DNA of 64,000 bases, taken from positions 24,118,001-24,182,000 of the forward strand of contig CM060734.1 of assembly GCA_030704615.1 (NCBI GenBank), in the 5' to 3' direction. Below the pieces are notes generated by a model. It searched no databases and was not told the origin of the DNA. It saw only the letters and a list, made by a program, of their open reading frames with translations. This DNA comes from Takakia lepidozioides (taxonomy: Eukaryota; Streptophyta; Takakiopsida; Takakiales; Takakiaceae). This document shows positions 1 through 11,745 of this stretch, piece by piece (the stretch's first letter is position 1; each line of letters begins with the position of its first letter). The translations under genes were made by a program, and so were the position numbers.

Positions 1-250
1 CCATTTTTCCAGTCATGCAGGTAATTCGAAGAGCGGATGGATGGAAATCCGGCACCGGAGTAGGTCGGCGCGCAAAATTTCCATCATGCAGGTAATTCAG
101 AGCGCGGATGGATGGAAATCTGGCACCGGATTTCCATCCATCCGCACTTCGAATTACCTCCATGACTGGAAAAAAGGCGCCGAATTTCCGATTTTGGTGC
201 CAGTCAGATCTGGGACTTAGCCGTTTTCGGCCCCGAACTGGAAAAATGGC

Positions 251-284
<34 letters not shown>

Positions 285-705
285 CGGCGCCATTTTTCTA
301 GTTCGGGGCCGAAAATGGCTAAGTCCCAGATCTGACTGGCACCAAAATCGGAAATTCGGCGCCATTTTTCCAGTCATGTAATTCGGAGAGCGGATGGATG
401 GAAATCCGGCGCCGGATTTCCATCCGCCAGGTAGGTCGGCGCGCAAAATTTCCATCATGCAGGTAATTCGGAGCGCGGATGGATGGAAATCCGGCGCCGG
501 ATTTCCATCCGCCAGGTAGGTCGGCGCGCAAAATTTCCATCATGCAGGTAATTCGGAGCGCGGATGGATGGAAATCCGGCGCCGGATTTCCATCCATCCG
601 CTCTTCGAATTACCTCCATGACTGGAAAAATGGCGCCGAATTTCCGATTTTGGTGCCAGTCAGATCTGGGACTTAGCCGTTTTCGGCCCGATCTGGAAAA
701 AAAAC

Positions 706-756
<51 letters not shown>

Positions 757-1760
757 CCGGCGCCATTTTTCCAGTTCGGGGGCGGAAATGGCTAAGTCCC
801 AGATCTGACTGGCACCAAAATCGGAAATTCGGCGACATTTTTCCAGTCATGCAGGTAATTCGAAGAGCGAATGGATGGAAATCCGGCACCGGAGTAGGTC
901 GGCGCGCAAAATTTCCATCATGCAGGTAATTCGGAGCGCGGATGGATGGAAATCCGGCGCCGGATTTCCATCCATCCGCTCTTCGAATTACCTCCATGAC
1001 TGGAAAAATGGCGCCGAATTTCCGATTTTGCTGCCAGTCAGATCTGGGACTTAGCCGTTTTCGGCCCCGAAAAGGAAAAATGGCGGTTTTTTTTTTTTTT
1101 TTTTTTTTTTGGCGCCATTTTTCCAATTTGGGGCCGAAAATGGCTAAGTCCCAGATATGACTGGCACCAAAATCGGAAATTCGGCGCCATTTTTCTAGTC
1201 ATGCAGGTAATTCGAAGAGCGGATGGATGGAAATCCGGCGCCGGACTTACATCCGCCATGTAGGTCGGCGCGCAAAATTTCCATCATGCAGGTAATTCGG
1301 AGCGCGGATGGATGAAAATCCGGCGCCGGATTTCCATCCATCCGCTCTTCGAATTACCTCCATGACTGGAAAAATGGCGCCGAATTTCCGATTTTGGAGC
1401 CAGTCAGATCTCGAACTTAGCCGTTTTCGGCCCCGAACAGGAAAAATGGAGTTTTTTTTTTTTTTTTTTTTTGGCGCCATTTTTCCAGTTCGGGGCTGAA
1501 AATGGCTAAGTCCCAGATCTGACTGGCACCAAAATCGGAAATTCGGCGCCATTTTTCCAGTCATGCAGGTAATTCGAAGAGCGGATGGATGGAAATCCGG
1601 CGCCGGATTTCAATCCGCCAGGTAGGTCGGCGCGCAAAATTTCCGTCTTGCAGGTAATTCGAAGCGCGGATGGATGGAAATCCGGCGCCGGATTTCCATC
1701 CTCCAGGTAAGTCGGCGCTGCAAATTCCGTAGGGCGGCGCGCCAAATTTCCCTCACGCAG
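1..1760. repeat. palindrome array of TE-A1 with poly-T centred hairpins
   Basis: Higher-order units of about 365-455 bp each carry a T run (around 251-284, 706-756, 1087-1110 and 1453-1472). Each T run is flanked by inverted arms: CCGTTTTCGGCCC...CTGGAAAAATGGCG before it and the complement GGCGCCATTTTTCCAG...GGGGCCGAAAATGG after it. Between these are palindromes with the core ATCCGGCGCCGGAT set in GGATGGATGG/CCATCCATCC. T-run length varies from about 20 to over 50. Apparent ORFs here are translations of the repeat and are not genes. Confidence 0.85.
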
Positions 1761-2640
1761 GTAATTCGGAAGCGGATGGATGGAAATCCGGCGCCGAATT
1801 TCCATCCTGCAGGTAATTCGAATCCCGGATAGATGGAAATTCGGCGCCGAATTTCCATCCTGCAGGTAATTCGAATCCCGGATGGATGGAAATTCGGCGT
1901 CGAATTTCCATCCAGCAGGTAAGTGCAATCGCGGATGGATGGAAATCCGGCGCCCAATTTCCATCCAGCAGGTAAGTGGAATCGCGGATGGATGGAAATC
2001 CGCGCCGTGTTTCCATCCAGCAGGTAAGTGGAATCCCCGATGGATGGAAATCCGGCGCCGTATTTCCATCTTGCTGGTAATTCGAATCCCGGATGGATGG
2101 AAATCCGGCGCCGAATTTCCATCCAGCAGGTAAGTCGGATCGCTTGCGTATGGATATTCGGCGCCGAATTTCCATTCACAAGGTATTTCATCGCTCAGAA
2201 TTACCTTCCTGCAGGTAATTCTGATTGATGAGTTACCTTCCTGCAGGTAATTCTGATCGATGGATTACCTTCGTGCAGGTAATTCTGAGCGAGGAATTAC
2301 CTTCCTACCTTCATCGATCAGAATTACCTGCAGGAAGGTAATTCTGAGCGATGAAATACCTGGTGAATGGAAATTCGGCGCCGAATATCCATACGCCAGC
2401 GATCCGACTTACCTGCTGGATGGAAATTCGGCGCCGAATTTCCATCCGTCCGGGATTCGAATTACCTGCAGGATGGAAATTCGGCGCCGGATTTCCATCC
2501 GTCCGGGATTGCACTTACCTGCTGGATGGAAATTCGGCGCCGAATTTCCATCCGGGGGATGGTCTCTGTCGGAGAGGTGTCGGCCTCTCCGCCGCTCTGT
2601 TGGATATTCGGTGCCGAATTTCCGTCCGGGGGTTAAAATA
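1761..2640. repeat. about 53-bp palindromic tandem array of TE-A1, with an inversion centre near 2270
   Basis: Units contain GGATGGAAATTCGGCGCC and its mirror image, separated by spacers TGCAGGTAATTCGAATCC or CAGCAGGTAAGTGGAATC. Left of about 2200 the spacers read AGGTAAGT on the plus strand. Right of about 2390 they read ACTTACCT, so the array is itself an imperfect large palindrome. The centre (2190-2345) holds short GAATTACCTTCCTGCAGGTAATTC units. The same plan is found in TE-A2 at 28490-29690. Confidence 0.85.
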
Positions 2641-3340
2641 TGACGGCCAGGTGCCGACCTCTCCCCCCTCCCCGACTGCATTGGAACGGCCCCGGATTGA
2701 AATTCGGCGCCGTTTTCCCATCTGGGGAGGTTTTTATGTCGGCCAGTTTTCGGTCTGACCCCCCAACACGACTTCCTTTGGGAGGGCCCGGATGGAAATT
2801 CGGTGCCGAATCTCCATCGAGGGGATGCTCTCTGTCGAACACGTGCCGACCTCTACGCCCGAGGCGACTTCATCCGGGCGTCCCCTGTTCGATATTCGGT
2901 GCCGAATTTCCGTCCGGGGGTTGAAATGTGACGGCCAAGTGTTGGCCTCTCCCCCCTCCCCGAGTGCATCCGATCCGCCCCGGATGGAAATTCGGCGCCG
3001 TTTTTCCATCTGGGGATGTTTTTATGCCGGCCAGTTTTCGGCTTAACCCCCCGACACGACTTCCTTTGGGGGGGCCCGGATGGAAATTCGGCGCCGAATC
3101 TCCATCCAGGGGATGTTCTCTGTCGCACACGCGCCGGCCTCTGCGCCCGAGGCAACTTCATCCGGGCTTCCCCTGTTGGATATTGGGTGCCGAATTTCCA
3201 TTTGGGGGTAGTAATGTGACGGCACGGTGCCGGCTTCTCCCCTTCAGCCGTCATCATCCGGACGGCCCCCCACTTTCTGACTGCATACCGTTGGCAATTA
3301 TTGCGCAAAGACCAGGGGCCGCATTCCGGAGACAAGGTTC
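2641..3340. repeat. about 289-bp palindrome-bearing tandem units of TE-A1
   Basis: Two units, compared at about 2785 and 3074, share the order: CCCGGATGGAAATTCGG palindrome, GGGGATG-TCTCTGTCG, CCCGAGGC-ACTTCATCCGGGC, a second palindrome (ATTCGGTGCCGAAT), GTGACGGCC, GGCCTCTCCCCCCTCCCCGA, and a third palindrome followed by TTTTTATGCCGGCCAG. It directly precedes the transposase gene and probably holds its promoter, though no convincing TATA box was picked out. Confidence 0.8.
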
Positions 3341-3505
3341 ATTAACACTCTGACTATGGATTTTTGAGATAGTTGGCTCCCTGGATTTGGATCAGGCTTC
3401 GTCGCTCGGACAAATCGGCATCGCATTCATTCCCATCGCTGCATCCCCCTTCTACCAGGGAGCTTCCCCGCACGCCATCCTGGCAGTCTTGTGTGCACAT
3501 CTCCC

Positions 3506-6087
3506 ATGGCGGAAAACCCGAGCGCTACAGTGTACTGCCCTCCTCACGAGCATAGAGCTTCATTTCCGTGCAGAGGGGACATCTGTCGGGTGATGGAGAA
3601 ATATCTGTGCGTTCGATACCACCTGAAACCGGGGTCGGGTTTTTGGAGGAGGAAAGGAAGGACTCTAACGGCCTTGTTGTCGAGAGTATTGTTGTGCTCC
3701 ACGATGATTTCGGCGATGGCAGGGAATGGCGAGTTCCACCATCGGACAGCGTCATATACAGGGCTGTTGGGGACTTCATTTGCCCGCCAAATGCACCTTC
3801 TATCCTGGCGCCTTCCACGAAACAATCCGCGAATCAGAGAGTGGCTACCTCAAAGAGTGGCTACCTCAAAGAGAGAAGTCGGCAACGAAGTAAATCCAGA
3901 GCCGAACCCATCCATGAAGACGAGCGAGAACCGGGTTGTTCACAACCTGTCCGACTCAGACGAGGTCATGGAAGTTCCGAGGTCGTCCTGGAGATCAGGC
4001 AAGTCCTCAATGGACGTCAGTGGAGGAGGGAGTCATATTCCCAGCACAAGCACCGCAGTTCGATCTATTCTTGAAATTCTGCGAGGGCTTCACCTGGAGG
4101 GACACCGGTCGGAGCTGGCCGGGCTGGACTACAGCAAGTTCGCAATTAAATCGGTTACATGCCTTCCCGCCGACGTCGACGGTAATATCTTCTTTGAGTT
4201 CCCTCCTCGGGCGGACTACTCGAGGGCGTCGGAATGTTGACAGATATGGATAGAAAACATATCCTTGGTGCGTTACCAAAACCACCAGCATGAAGATGCT
4301 CGATGGTGTGCGGGTGCGCTATGTTGTTTGTGCGGGCGCGTTGCGGTGTTTCTCCCCAACTTGCTTCCACTTTAAATCCAGAGGTCACAGGAACGAGACC
4401 GATTGGACAGGCACAGCTCATCAACCATTTCGAGCTCAGGAGAAGGTTCCGAACTCCACATTTAAGCATTGCTGGAGTCGGTGTCCCACGTATGTTCACC
4501 GAATGTCCGAAACCACATTGTCTCATGCAAACAGAAAATTGGGCGTGGCTCGGATATGCACTCCATTCTGGAGGTGAAGCGACGATGTGGATATGACTAC
4601 ATTCATGGAAGTAGGTTTCAAGGACAAGGGACTGAGGCATATCGTTGTTTCGTATTCAAAATGTCCACGGGTGGACCTGGCAGCGGCGTCGAACTGGTCG
4701 ACAGGATGATGAGTGGGAACTTGTCAAACAGTTGGGTCATGTTCGACCATATCAAGCGAATTACAAATCACCAGTGGGTGACAATGGGTGCACATGTCTA
4801 CGACACCCACTGCAGGATGCTAATGACAATTGCTATTTGTGAGATGAAAGGAGAGGACACACAATCGGAGATGCTTCTTTGGCAGGGAATAAACGAACAG
4901 ATGGCCAAGGCGGGATTGCCCCCTCCCAATTCCCGTGGTTTCATGGCGGACAACGCACAAGCAAATTGGGCTACCATCCGAAGGGTGTACGGGCAAGACC
5001 CCAATGTTCCCATGGAAGGCAAGGAGAGATCTTGTGGGTTCCATTTTCTGCAGAACCTTTCGCAGTACACAACCAGGCTCGTGGCGCCAGATTTCAGAGA
5101 GGAGCACCGTTCCATGTGCCTTGCGTGGAAGCGCGCTCCCACCTTGGATGATGCAGAGACACAGTTTGCATGCATACGGGCTTGGTGGACATCGTCAGGT
5201 GCTGTAAGGAAATCAGACGAGGGAGGAATGGTCAGTTGGCTAGCATGGTGGCATTATCGTTTCCTCCAGTTCGGTGACTATATTCGGGAGGTGAGTTGCA
5301 CGAATTCGCGTCCCGTTGAATATTATTCTTGGCCATATTTGTAACTTGCTTGTAACCTGAACATGTGCTTGTGCAGGAAATGTGTCTCGACTCCGACACC
5401 GACATGCCCACGACAAACATGGCCGAATCAGTGCACTCTTCCTGGCGTGCCTCCTCTGCAGCGCATCTGGTGGACATCCTCACTGCCACAACGGAGGACA
5501 TTATGAGGTCAATTATGCAGCAATGCAGGTACAAGGAGTTCTTGAAAGGGAAACAGTGGGGCTTGGGGCCGGACAGGCAGGAAATGGTGCAACGCACAGA
5601 CATCCCGGCCCACGCATTTCCGGTTCCTCAGACCCAGCCATTGCAGACTGCTCGGTCCAGTAGAGACGGATTGGACAATTCTGCACATCCCACAATGCGA
5701 TTCGGAAGAGTGAAGAGACGACACCCTCCCAACAAGTTGAATGAGACTCGGATTGCCAATGCTCTTGGGATGGCTTGCACTATTCAGAGCTCCGTGGACG
5801 TACCCCCACCCGACCTTGGGCGTGTGTATCGGATGGCAACGGCCGGCTCGGCTGTACGCGACGATGTATACACAATTACGATTGGAGTGGAGCCGACTTG
5901 CAATTGTACGGACTTCTCGTTGATGGAAGCAAAGAAGGGTTCCAAGTATTATCCGTGCAAGCATCTGTATTACATTTACCTGAAGAGGTTGAGGATGAAC
6001 GTGACTATTGATGACTTTATTCATGCACCGGCGTTGAGCATGAACGAACTGCACAAACTCCTCCTTAGGGATTCCAGAAATCATTGA
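3506..6087 (+). pseudogene. decayed SWIM-type MULE-like transposase of TE-A1
   Basis: This is the same gene as the transposases of TE-A2 and TE-B1, broken in several ways. The Met at 3506 begins MAENPSATVYC, which aligns with the conserved start of the other copies; an upstream frame opens at 3373. A 1-bp loss in a T run near 3645 throws the frame, and a 16-bp tandem duplication at 3840-3871 brings it back. Further small deletions lie near 4231 and 4261. A larger deletion near 4465 removes the rest of the Cys/His cluster. The DDE core then reads well from 4469: WVMFDHIKRI, FMADNAQANW, CGFHFLQ. The intron is 5291-5376 (86 bp, GT-AG). Exon 2 has TNMAESVHSSW, then an internal deletion joined at 5585 (GPDRQEM to VQRTD). 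The SWIM finger (CNCTDF...PCKHLYYIYL) is intact. It cannot make a full transposase. Confidence 0.85.
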
Positions 6088-6123
6088 TGGGGTAAACGGA
6101 ATCCTCCATATGGATATTTTCAA

Positions 6124-6834
6124 TTGCATTTTGCTGTATCAGATTTTTTTTTGCAGTGTAATGAAATGCACCCCAAAACTCCTGGAATGAGGCAATATTC
6201 CATTCAAACTGAGATCCAACAGAAGCAGTTGTGGGGCCATTTCTGGAAAAATGGCGCCGAATTCTCTTTTTGGGGCCGAAAACTGGCTAAGTCCCAACCT
6301 GCACTGGTACCTGTGTCTGGGAAAATGGCGCCAAATTTCTCTTTTTTGGGCCGAAAACTGGCTAAGTCCCAACATGCACTGGTACCGTGTCTGGAAAAAT
6401 GGCGCCGAATTTCTCTTTTTTGGGCCGAAAACTGGCTAAGTCCCAACATGCACTGGTACAGTGTCTGGAAAAATGGCGCCGAATTTCCCTATTTTGCGCC
6501 GAAAACTGGCTAAGTCCGAACATGCACTGGAAAAATGGCGCCGAATTACCTGTCATGAGGGGACCTATAGCCGCGGAATTCGGCACCATTTTTCGCCAGA
6601 GAGACCTATTACCGCGAAATACGTCGCCGTTTTTTCAGGTTACGGACCCTATTACCGCGAAATTCGGCGCCATATTTGCACATGTCGCTGGGAATTGGCA
6701 TGAGCGGAAGACGAAATATCATGAGCACAACTGTCAAAACTGCAATTTTCCCTTCAAGGGGCCGAATAATATATCTGTTTTTCCTGACACATTGCATTAA
6801 ATTATTGTTTTTTATTTTCGAAATTTGTACTTCT
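6124..6834. repeat. subterminal palindromic repeats of TE-A1
   Basis: After the transposase stop there are four to five units of about 75 bp (6245-6545): GGAAAAATGGCGCCGAATTTC, TTTTTTGGGCCGAAAACTGG, CTAAGTCCCAACATGCACTGG. Three weaker units follow (6575-6675, GACCTATTACCGCGAAATTCGG). An A/T-rich stretch then leads to the terminal repeat. The inverted copy is at 23345-23990 in TE-A2. Such subterminal repeats are typical transposase-binding regions; that role is inference here. Confidence 0.75.
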
Positions 6835-6901
6835 GCTCATGAAAACCGATTGTCTTACTACTCTGCTCATGCCGCTCATGCTCATGAAATAGCAAACCTC
6901 C
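6835..6901 (-). repeat. terminal repeat of TE-A1
   Basis: Read on the minus strand this is GGAGGTTTGCTATTTCATGA followed by CATGAGC words and CGGTTTTCATGAGC. The same block starts TE-A2 at 23255, and TACTATTTCATGAGC variants start TE-B1 (11570) and TE-B2 (56905), which fixes the element boundary. Confidence 0.75.
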
Positions 6902-7273
6902 CAGTGGATGAAATCGCGGGATGGTTTGCTAACCGCCTCTCTGCCCTAAGCACGGCACGATACTCGTGCTTGTTTTCTCTGGAGGATGGCGATGGCGGCT
7001 GAGCTTAGTGCTCCAGCATCACGATGCGCGTGCATTTTGTTTTTTCTTGCGCGATGGCGGCAGACTCTTCCATTTCCCGCACTGGCAAATGACCTACTGC
7101 TGTGTTTGCCTGCGATCTTTCTTATTCGTGAAGCAGCGGCGCTCATAAGGTGATGGGGGAAGTATCATGCACTTTGTAAAATATGCAATTTGTCCTCAAG
7201 TATCCCAATTTGTTGCATTCTGCTGTGATCTCTTGAGATTCAGGTGTTGAATGCCGCAGCGTCCCACTCCACA
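6902..7273 (+). repeat. fold-back arm A (inverted copy at 10028-10400)
   Basis: These 372 bp abut the TE-A1 end and are almost an exact reverse complement of 10028-10400. The shared segment runs from CAGTGGATGAAATCGCGGG to GTCCCACTCCACA. Small ORFs of 60-66 codons in the arms have no recognisable product. Confidence 0.85.
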
Positions 7274-8922
7274 AACGATTAAAGTTCTTTGTGGTGTCGC
7301 ATCTATGTTTTACTTTTGATCAATTTGCTCACTGTAGAATGCATGTTGGACATGGATAGCAACTGTGAAGACCTGCTACTCACCTCGTGCATCCTCACTG
7401 ACACACATCTTGATGTGGTGGTTTTTGGGACGGGCACAGGTGAGGGTCTTCACTGGATGTGTATTTTTTCAGTTTGCAGATGATCAAAGGACTTGGCGAT
7501 GGTGACGATTGACGCTACATACTGCTTCAGTGGGGCATCTGATACGATTCGGCCTCTCAACCTTAATCCTTTTTGGTTTTTATGGGTTGTAACCTGATTA
7601 TAAGTCAGTTTTCTGGTATGATACCAGTCTTAACTTTGGCACCATATTAGTGGGGTTTTCAACCTGATTGTAAATCAGTTTTCTGGCATGATACCAGTCT
7701 GAGCTTCGGGTGCATTTTGATATGGTGCTGGAGTACCATCTCCAGACCTTATAAGGCTATCCAATGATGCTTAAGATAGGCCTTCTTATGCTGATTTAAC
7801 ACGGTAAGTACCAAGCGATACTTTTTGAACATTGAGGTCAGAGTTCTAAATTTAAAACAGCCCTGGTTACACTGTTCTAACTTGGAGATTACCAAGCAGC
7901 TGGCGTGATGGGCTTTTCAGATTACATAACACCTGTTTTAAGGTTGCGAACCATCCTTTGAATTTGAAACAGGTTCAGTTTTACTATGTTAACTTGGAAA
8001 GTACCAAGCTGTACTTGACTTGGAAGAATACCAAGCAGTGGTCTTGTTGGGCTTTTTCAAAATACATAGGGGCTGGTTTAACTTATCAAACTAGCCTTTT
8101 GGAATACCCTTTGAGCTGGTGTTGTCTATAAAGTTCTGATTATGCTCATTGTAGCACTCCACTCTGATTGAGTTTTGGAGATCGATGATTGGAAAACCAG
8201 ATCCAGACCTTTGTGCATTCATGGAACATAGACATAGCATGCTGGCTGGTCTACATTATCAGGCTGGGCTCTTGGAATTGCAACACCTGCAACTCATTCT
8301 CAAAGGCTCAAGTGTCTATGTTGATCTGGTATGTACCAAAGGTGGTGTTTGTCCCGATTGTTTTATAAGAAAAACAAGACTCCTTCAATGATGAATGACA
8401 TCTGAATCTAGGGCGATGGTTGTCTTGGAAATCCCACCCTCCCACCCTAATTTTTTTTTTCATGTGTTTTCAGGAAGATGACACGAGTTTTTATCAGGTA
8501 AGATACTGCCTATGGAAGGTGAAGTTAGATAGTGCCTTGTTATGAGGCTGATTTGTCGTTGATTTGACAAAGACCTTGTTTGGTCTTGTCCATGTCCCGA
8601 CAAGACATAGTATCTTCCCTCTCTATTCTTGACCAGTGTACTCAGTGGTTTCTGTACACACACACTCTCTCTCTCTCTCTCACCTGCCATTTTCCAGTTT
8701 TCTTACTATGATGTACTAACACCTTTAATGGAAAGCCACGGGGTATCAGCCCCCTATACCTCCATAACAATAGTGTGGAGCAACAAATCCCTCATAAGGT
8801 ATGATGATCCTCTCCGACAAAAATTTGTTGGCGGATTGGACAACGAGAGAAAGGCATTGCTTTGAAGAACATCTAAGGGTTTCTTGCATACTGATATTAT
8901 GAGCTAGGCCCGGGTAAAACAG
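7274..8922. other. unassigned spacer with degenerate short repeats
   Basis: No gene is supported in this 1.65 kb. It holds two copies of an approximately 95-bp sequence with CAGTTTTCTGG-ATGATACCAGTCT (7595-7705), and several degenerate copies of TTGGAA-GTACCAAGC (7800-8060). A CT microsatellite lies at about 8660-8682. It may be an old element fragment, but no transposase or RT motif was seen. Confidence 0.5.
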
Positions 8923-10028
8923 CCTGTTAGAGTATGTGTGTACACCTTCTACATGATCCGGTCAATGCACATTACTCCTGTTAACTGGTAACCTGTAGTT
9001 GATGCCTTATGTCAGCATCAGATCCCTTATGATGAAAAGCCTTCCCTACTCGTGGGCTTTAATACTTCTCCTGGAGTGGGTTTGCTCTTTATAGCACCAC
9101 TAAAAAAATGCCCAGGTGTAACGTGATATGTCCTTTCACATACCTTAAGGAAATCTGGTTTTAAAACCATAAAGCTGGCTGATATGGTGAAAAAGATGGG
9201 CAGCAGATTGCTGCCAATGTTTTTATTCACATGTTCATGTTGTGAATCACGGGCAGTAGACTACTGCCACTGGCTGAAGAACACAAGTTCTTATTCATAC
9301 CTTTGGAAAAAACGGTTCTAACCATAAAGTTGGCTGATATGGTGGAAAAATGTGCAGTAATTTACTGCCATCGGTTGAAGAACACCTGTAATTTATGAAC
9401 TCTTGCGTGCCCCAGCTATATGAATGTTTTGTCCATATAATTTTCTCTTGACTTGGGAAGCAGAGACTGTAGCTTTTTAACCAAAGATAAAACTACATCG
9501 CACGGAGATTCTTCCTTGGTCTCTACTTCTTTACAAGAGCTTGTTGACAAGATAAGAGGTAAGACGGAAAACGCATGACTCTATATTCTTGCCAAGTTTG
9601 ATTTATGCTATGCCAATGTTCACTCGTGATCTGAGGGCAGAGAGAACGTAGACCTTTTATCTTTTTTGGTATTCAAGTCCAAGGACATAACTACATTGTA
9701 GAGGGAGAGCCTTATGAGAATGGGTCCGGTATGCACTCCCTTACGGGGTGAGTGCATACCACACTCACTCCATAAGGGACTGCCATACCAGGGGTTGGAT
9801 GGTGGGCGCCCCCTCTCTCCCTCTCTCCAATTATCTGTTTGGGATTAACAATTATTTTCCTAAGCCTACCTGGTTTGGAAATACCTTCTTTCTAATCCCT
9901 AATGGAATATGTTTTGAATTTCATCCATACCGGATGAAAAATATGCCAGGTATAATCCCTAACTGGATGAATTATTGTCTCGAGCCTTACCACTAAGGAT
10001 GTAGCCTGCAACGGATTACATCCATCCT
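8923..10028 (+). repeat. fold-back arm B (inverted copy at 10464-11571)
   Basis: About 1.1 kb, starting CCTGTTAGAGTATGTGTGTA, is repeated as a near-exact reverse complement ending at 11571 beside the TE-B1 terminal repeat. The two arms therefore form a long hairpin with a 435-bp loop. An 82-codon ORF at 9748-9996 recurs in the other arm only because the arms are identical. Confidence 0.85.
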
Positions 10029-10400
10029 GTGGAGTGGGACGCTGCGGCATTCAACACCTGAATCTCAAGAGATCACAATAGAATGCAACAAATTGGGATA
10101 CTTGAGGACAAATTGCATATTTTACAAAGTGCATGATACTTCCCCCATCACCTTATGAGCGCCGCTGCTTCACGAATAAGAAAGATCGCAGGCAAACACA
10201 GCAGTAGGTCATTTGCCAGTGCGGGAAATGGAAGAGTCTGCCGCCATCGCGCAAGAAAAAACAAAATGCACGCGCATCGTGATGCTGGAGCACTCAGCTC
10301 AGCCGCCATCGCCATCCTCCAGAGAAAACAAGCACGAGTATCGTGCCGTGCTTAGGGCAGAGAGGCGGTTAGCAAACCATCCCGCGATTTCATCCACTGG
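10028..10400 (-). repeat. inverted copy of fold-back arm A, lying in the loop between arms B
   Basis: This is the reverse complement of 6902-7273. A 63-bp stretch (10401-10463) separates it from the second arm B. The order A, spacer, B, A-inverted, B-inverted cannot arise from one simple inverted duplication. Confidence 0.8.
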
Positions 10401-10463
10401 GATGAAATTTTGCACTTCATTAGAGTTACATCCTCTTAGGTTTACATCCGTTAGGGTAACGTC

Positions 10464-11571
10464 CAGGATGGATGTAATCCGTTGCAGGCTACATCCTTAG
10501 TGGTAAGGCTCGAGACAATAATTCATCCAGTTAGGGATTATACCTGGCATATTTTTCATCCGGTATGGATGAAATTCAAAACATATTCCATTAGGGATTA
10601 GAAAGAAGGTATTTCCAAACCAGGTAGGCTTAGGAAAATAATTGTTAATCCCAAACAGATAATTGGAGAGAGGGAGAGAGGGGGCGCCCACCATCCAACC
10701 CCTGGTATGGCAGTCCCTTATGGAGTGAGTGTGGTATGCACTCACCCCGTAAGGGAGTGCATACCGGACCCATTCTCATAAGGCTCTCCCTCTACAATGT
10801 AGTTATGTCCTTGGACTTGAATACCAAAAAAGATAAAAGGTCTACGTTCTCTCTGCCCTCAGATCACGAGTGAACATTGGCATAGCATAAATCAAACTTG
10901 GCAAGAATATAGAGTCATGCGTTTTCCGTCTTACCTCTTATCTTGTCAACAAGCTCTTGTAAAGAAGTAGAGACCAAGGAAGAATCTCCGTGCGATGTAG
11001 TTTTATCTTTGGTTAAAAAGCTACAGTCTCTGCTTCCCAAGTCAAGAGAAAATTATATGGACAAAACATTCATATAGCTGGGGCACGCAAGAGTTCATAA
11101 ATTACAGGTGTTCTTCAACCGATGGCAGTAAATTACTGCACATTTTTCCACCATATCAGCCAACTTTATGGTTAGAATCGTTTTTTCCAAAGGTATGAAT
11201 AAGAACTTGTGTTCTTCAGCCAGTGGCAGTAGTCTACTGCCCGTGATTCACAACATGAACATGTGAATAAAAACATTGGCAGCAATCTGCTGCCCATCTT
11301 TTTCACCATATCAGCCAGCTTTATGGTTTTAAAACCAGATTTCCTTAAGGTATGTGAAAGGACATATCACGTTACACCTGGGCATTTTTTTAGTGGTGCT
11401 ATAAAGAGCAAACCCACATCCAGGAGAAGTATTAAAGCCCACGAGTAGGGAAGGCTTTTCATCATAAGGGATCTGATGCTGACATAAGGCATCAACTACA
11501 GGTTACCAGTTAACAGGAGTAATGTGCATTGACCGGATCATGTAGAAGGTGTACACACATACTCTAACAGG
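10464..11571 (-). repeat. inverted copy of fold-back arm B
   Basis: Reverse complement of 8923-10028, starting CAGGATGGATGTAATCC and ending CTCTAACAGG, where it overlaps the first bases of TE-B1 by two G residues. The shared bases blur the exact boundary. Confidence 0.85.
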
Positions 11572-11745
11572 AGGTTTACTATTTCATGAGCAAAAACCAT
11601 GAGCCATGAGCCATGAGCCGCATGAGCGGTGAGCCGAAGTCTAAGACACGCGGATTTCATGAGCGGACTCCTCCAAATTTGGAAATGCGGCAGATTAAAC
11701 AAGTATTAAAATAATAGTTTTATATTTGACCTTGCCGTTTTTGGA
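11570..11745 (+). repeat. terminal repeat of TE-B1
   Basis: GGAGGTTTACTATTTCATGA is followed by repeated CATGAGC, TCTAAGACACGCGGATTTC, GGAAATGCGGCAGATTAAAC and AATTTGACC-like A/T-rich sequence. It matches 56905-57075 over its whole length. In TE-B2 that block lies at the second-gene side, whereas here it lies at the transposase side, so family B probably has terminal inverted repeats of about 170 bp. Confidence 0.75.

Larger units (their letters stand above)
1..6901 (+). mobile_element. TE-A1, MULE-like large DNA transposon, left part outside window
   Basis: The element runs from beyond the left edge to a terminal repeat ending at about 6901, where GCTCATG words lead into GCTCATGAAATAGCAAACCTCC. 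Order is palindrome array (1-3340), decayed transposase gene reading rightwards (3506-6087), subterminal palindromic repeats (6245-6545), A/T-rich stretch, and terminal GCTCATG iterations (6835-6901). It is near-identical, in inverted orientation, to the left part of TE-A2. By analogy with TE-A2 the second (ParB/methyltransferase) gene would lie left of position 1, but this cannot be seen. No target-site duplication can be assessed. Confidence 0.75.

Noticed and set aside
1-3340. Many overlapping ORFs with MEIRRRISIHP- or MDGNSAPNFHPS-like products on both strands.
   Set aside because: They are translations of the palindromic repeat in several frames, with the same peptides on both strands; no sign of a coding gene.
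9748-10745. Two identical 82-codon ORFs on opposite strands (9748-9996 and 10745-10497).
   Set aside because: They are the two arms of an inverted repeat; identity reflects the repeat, and no product is recognised.
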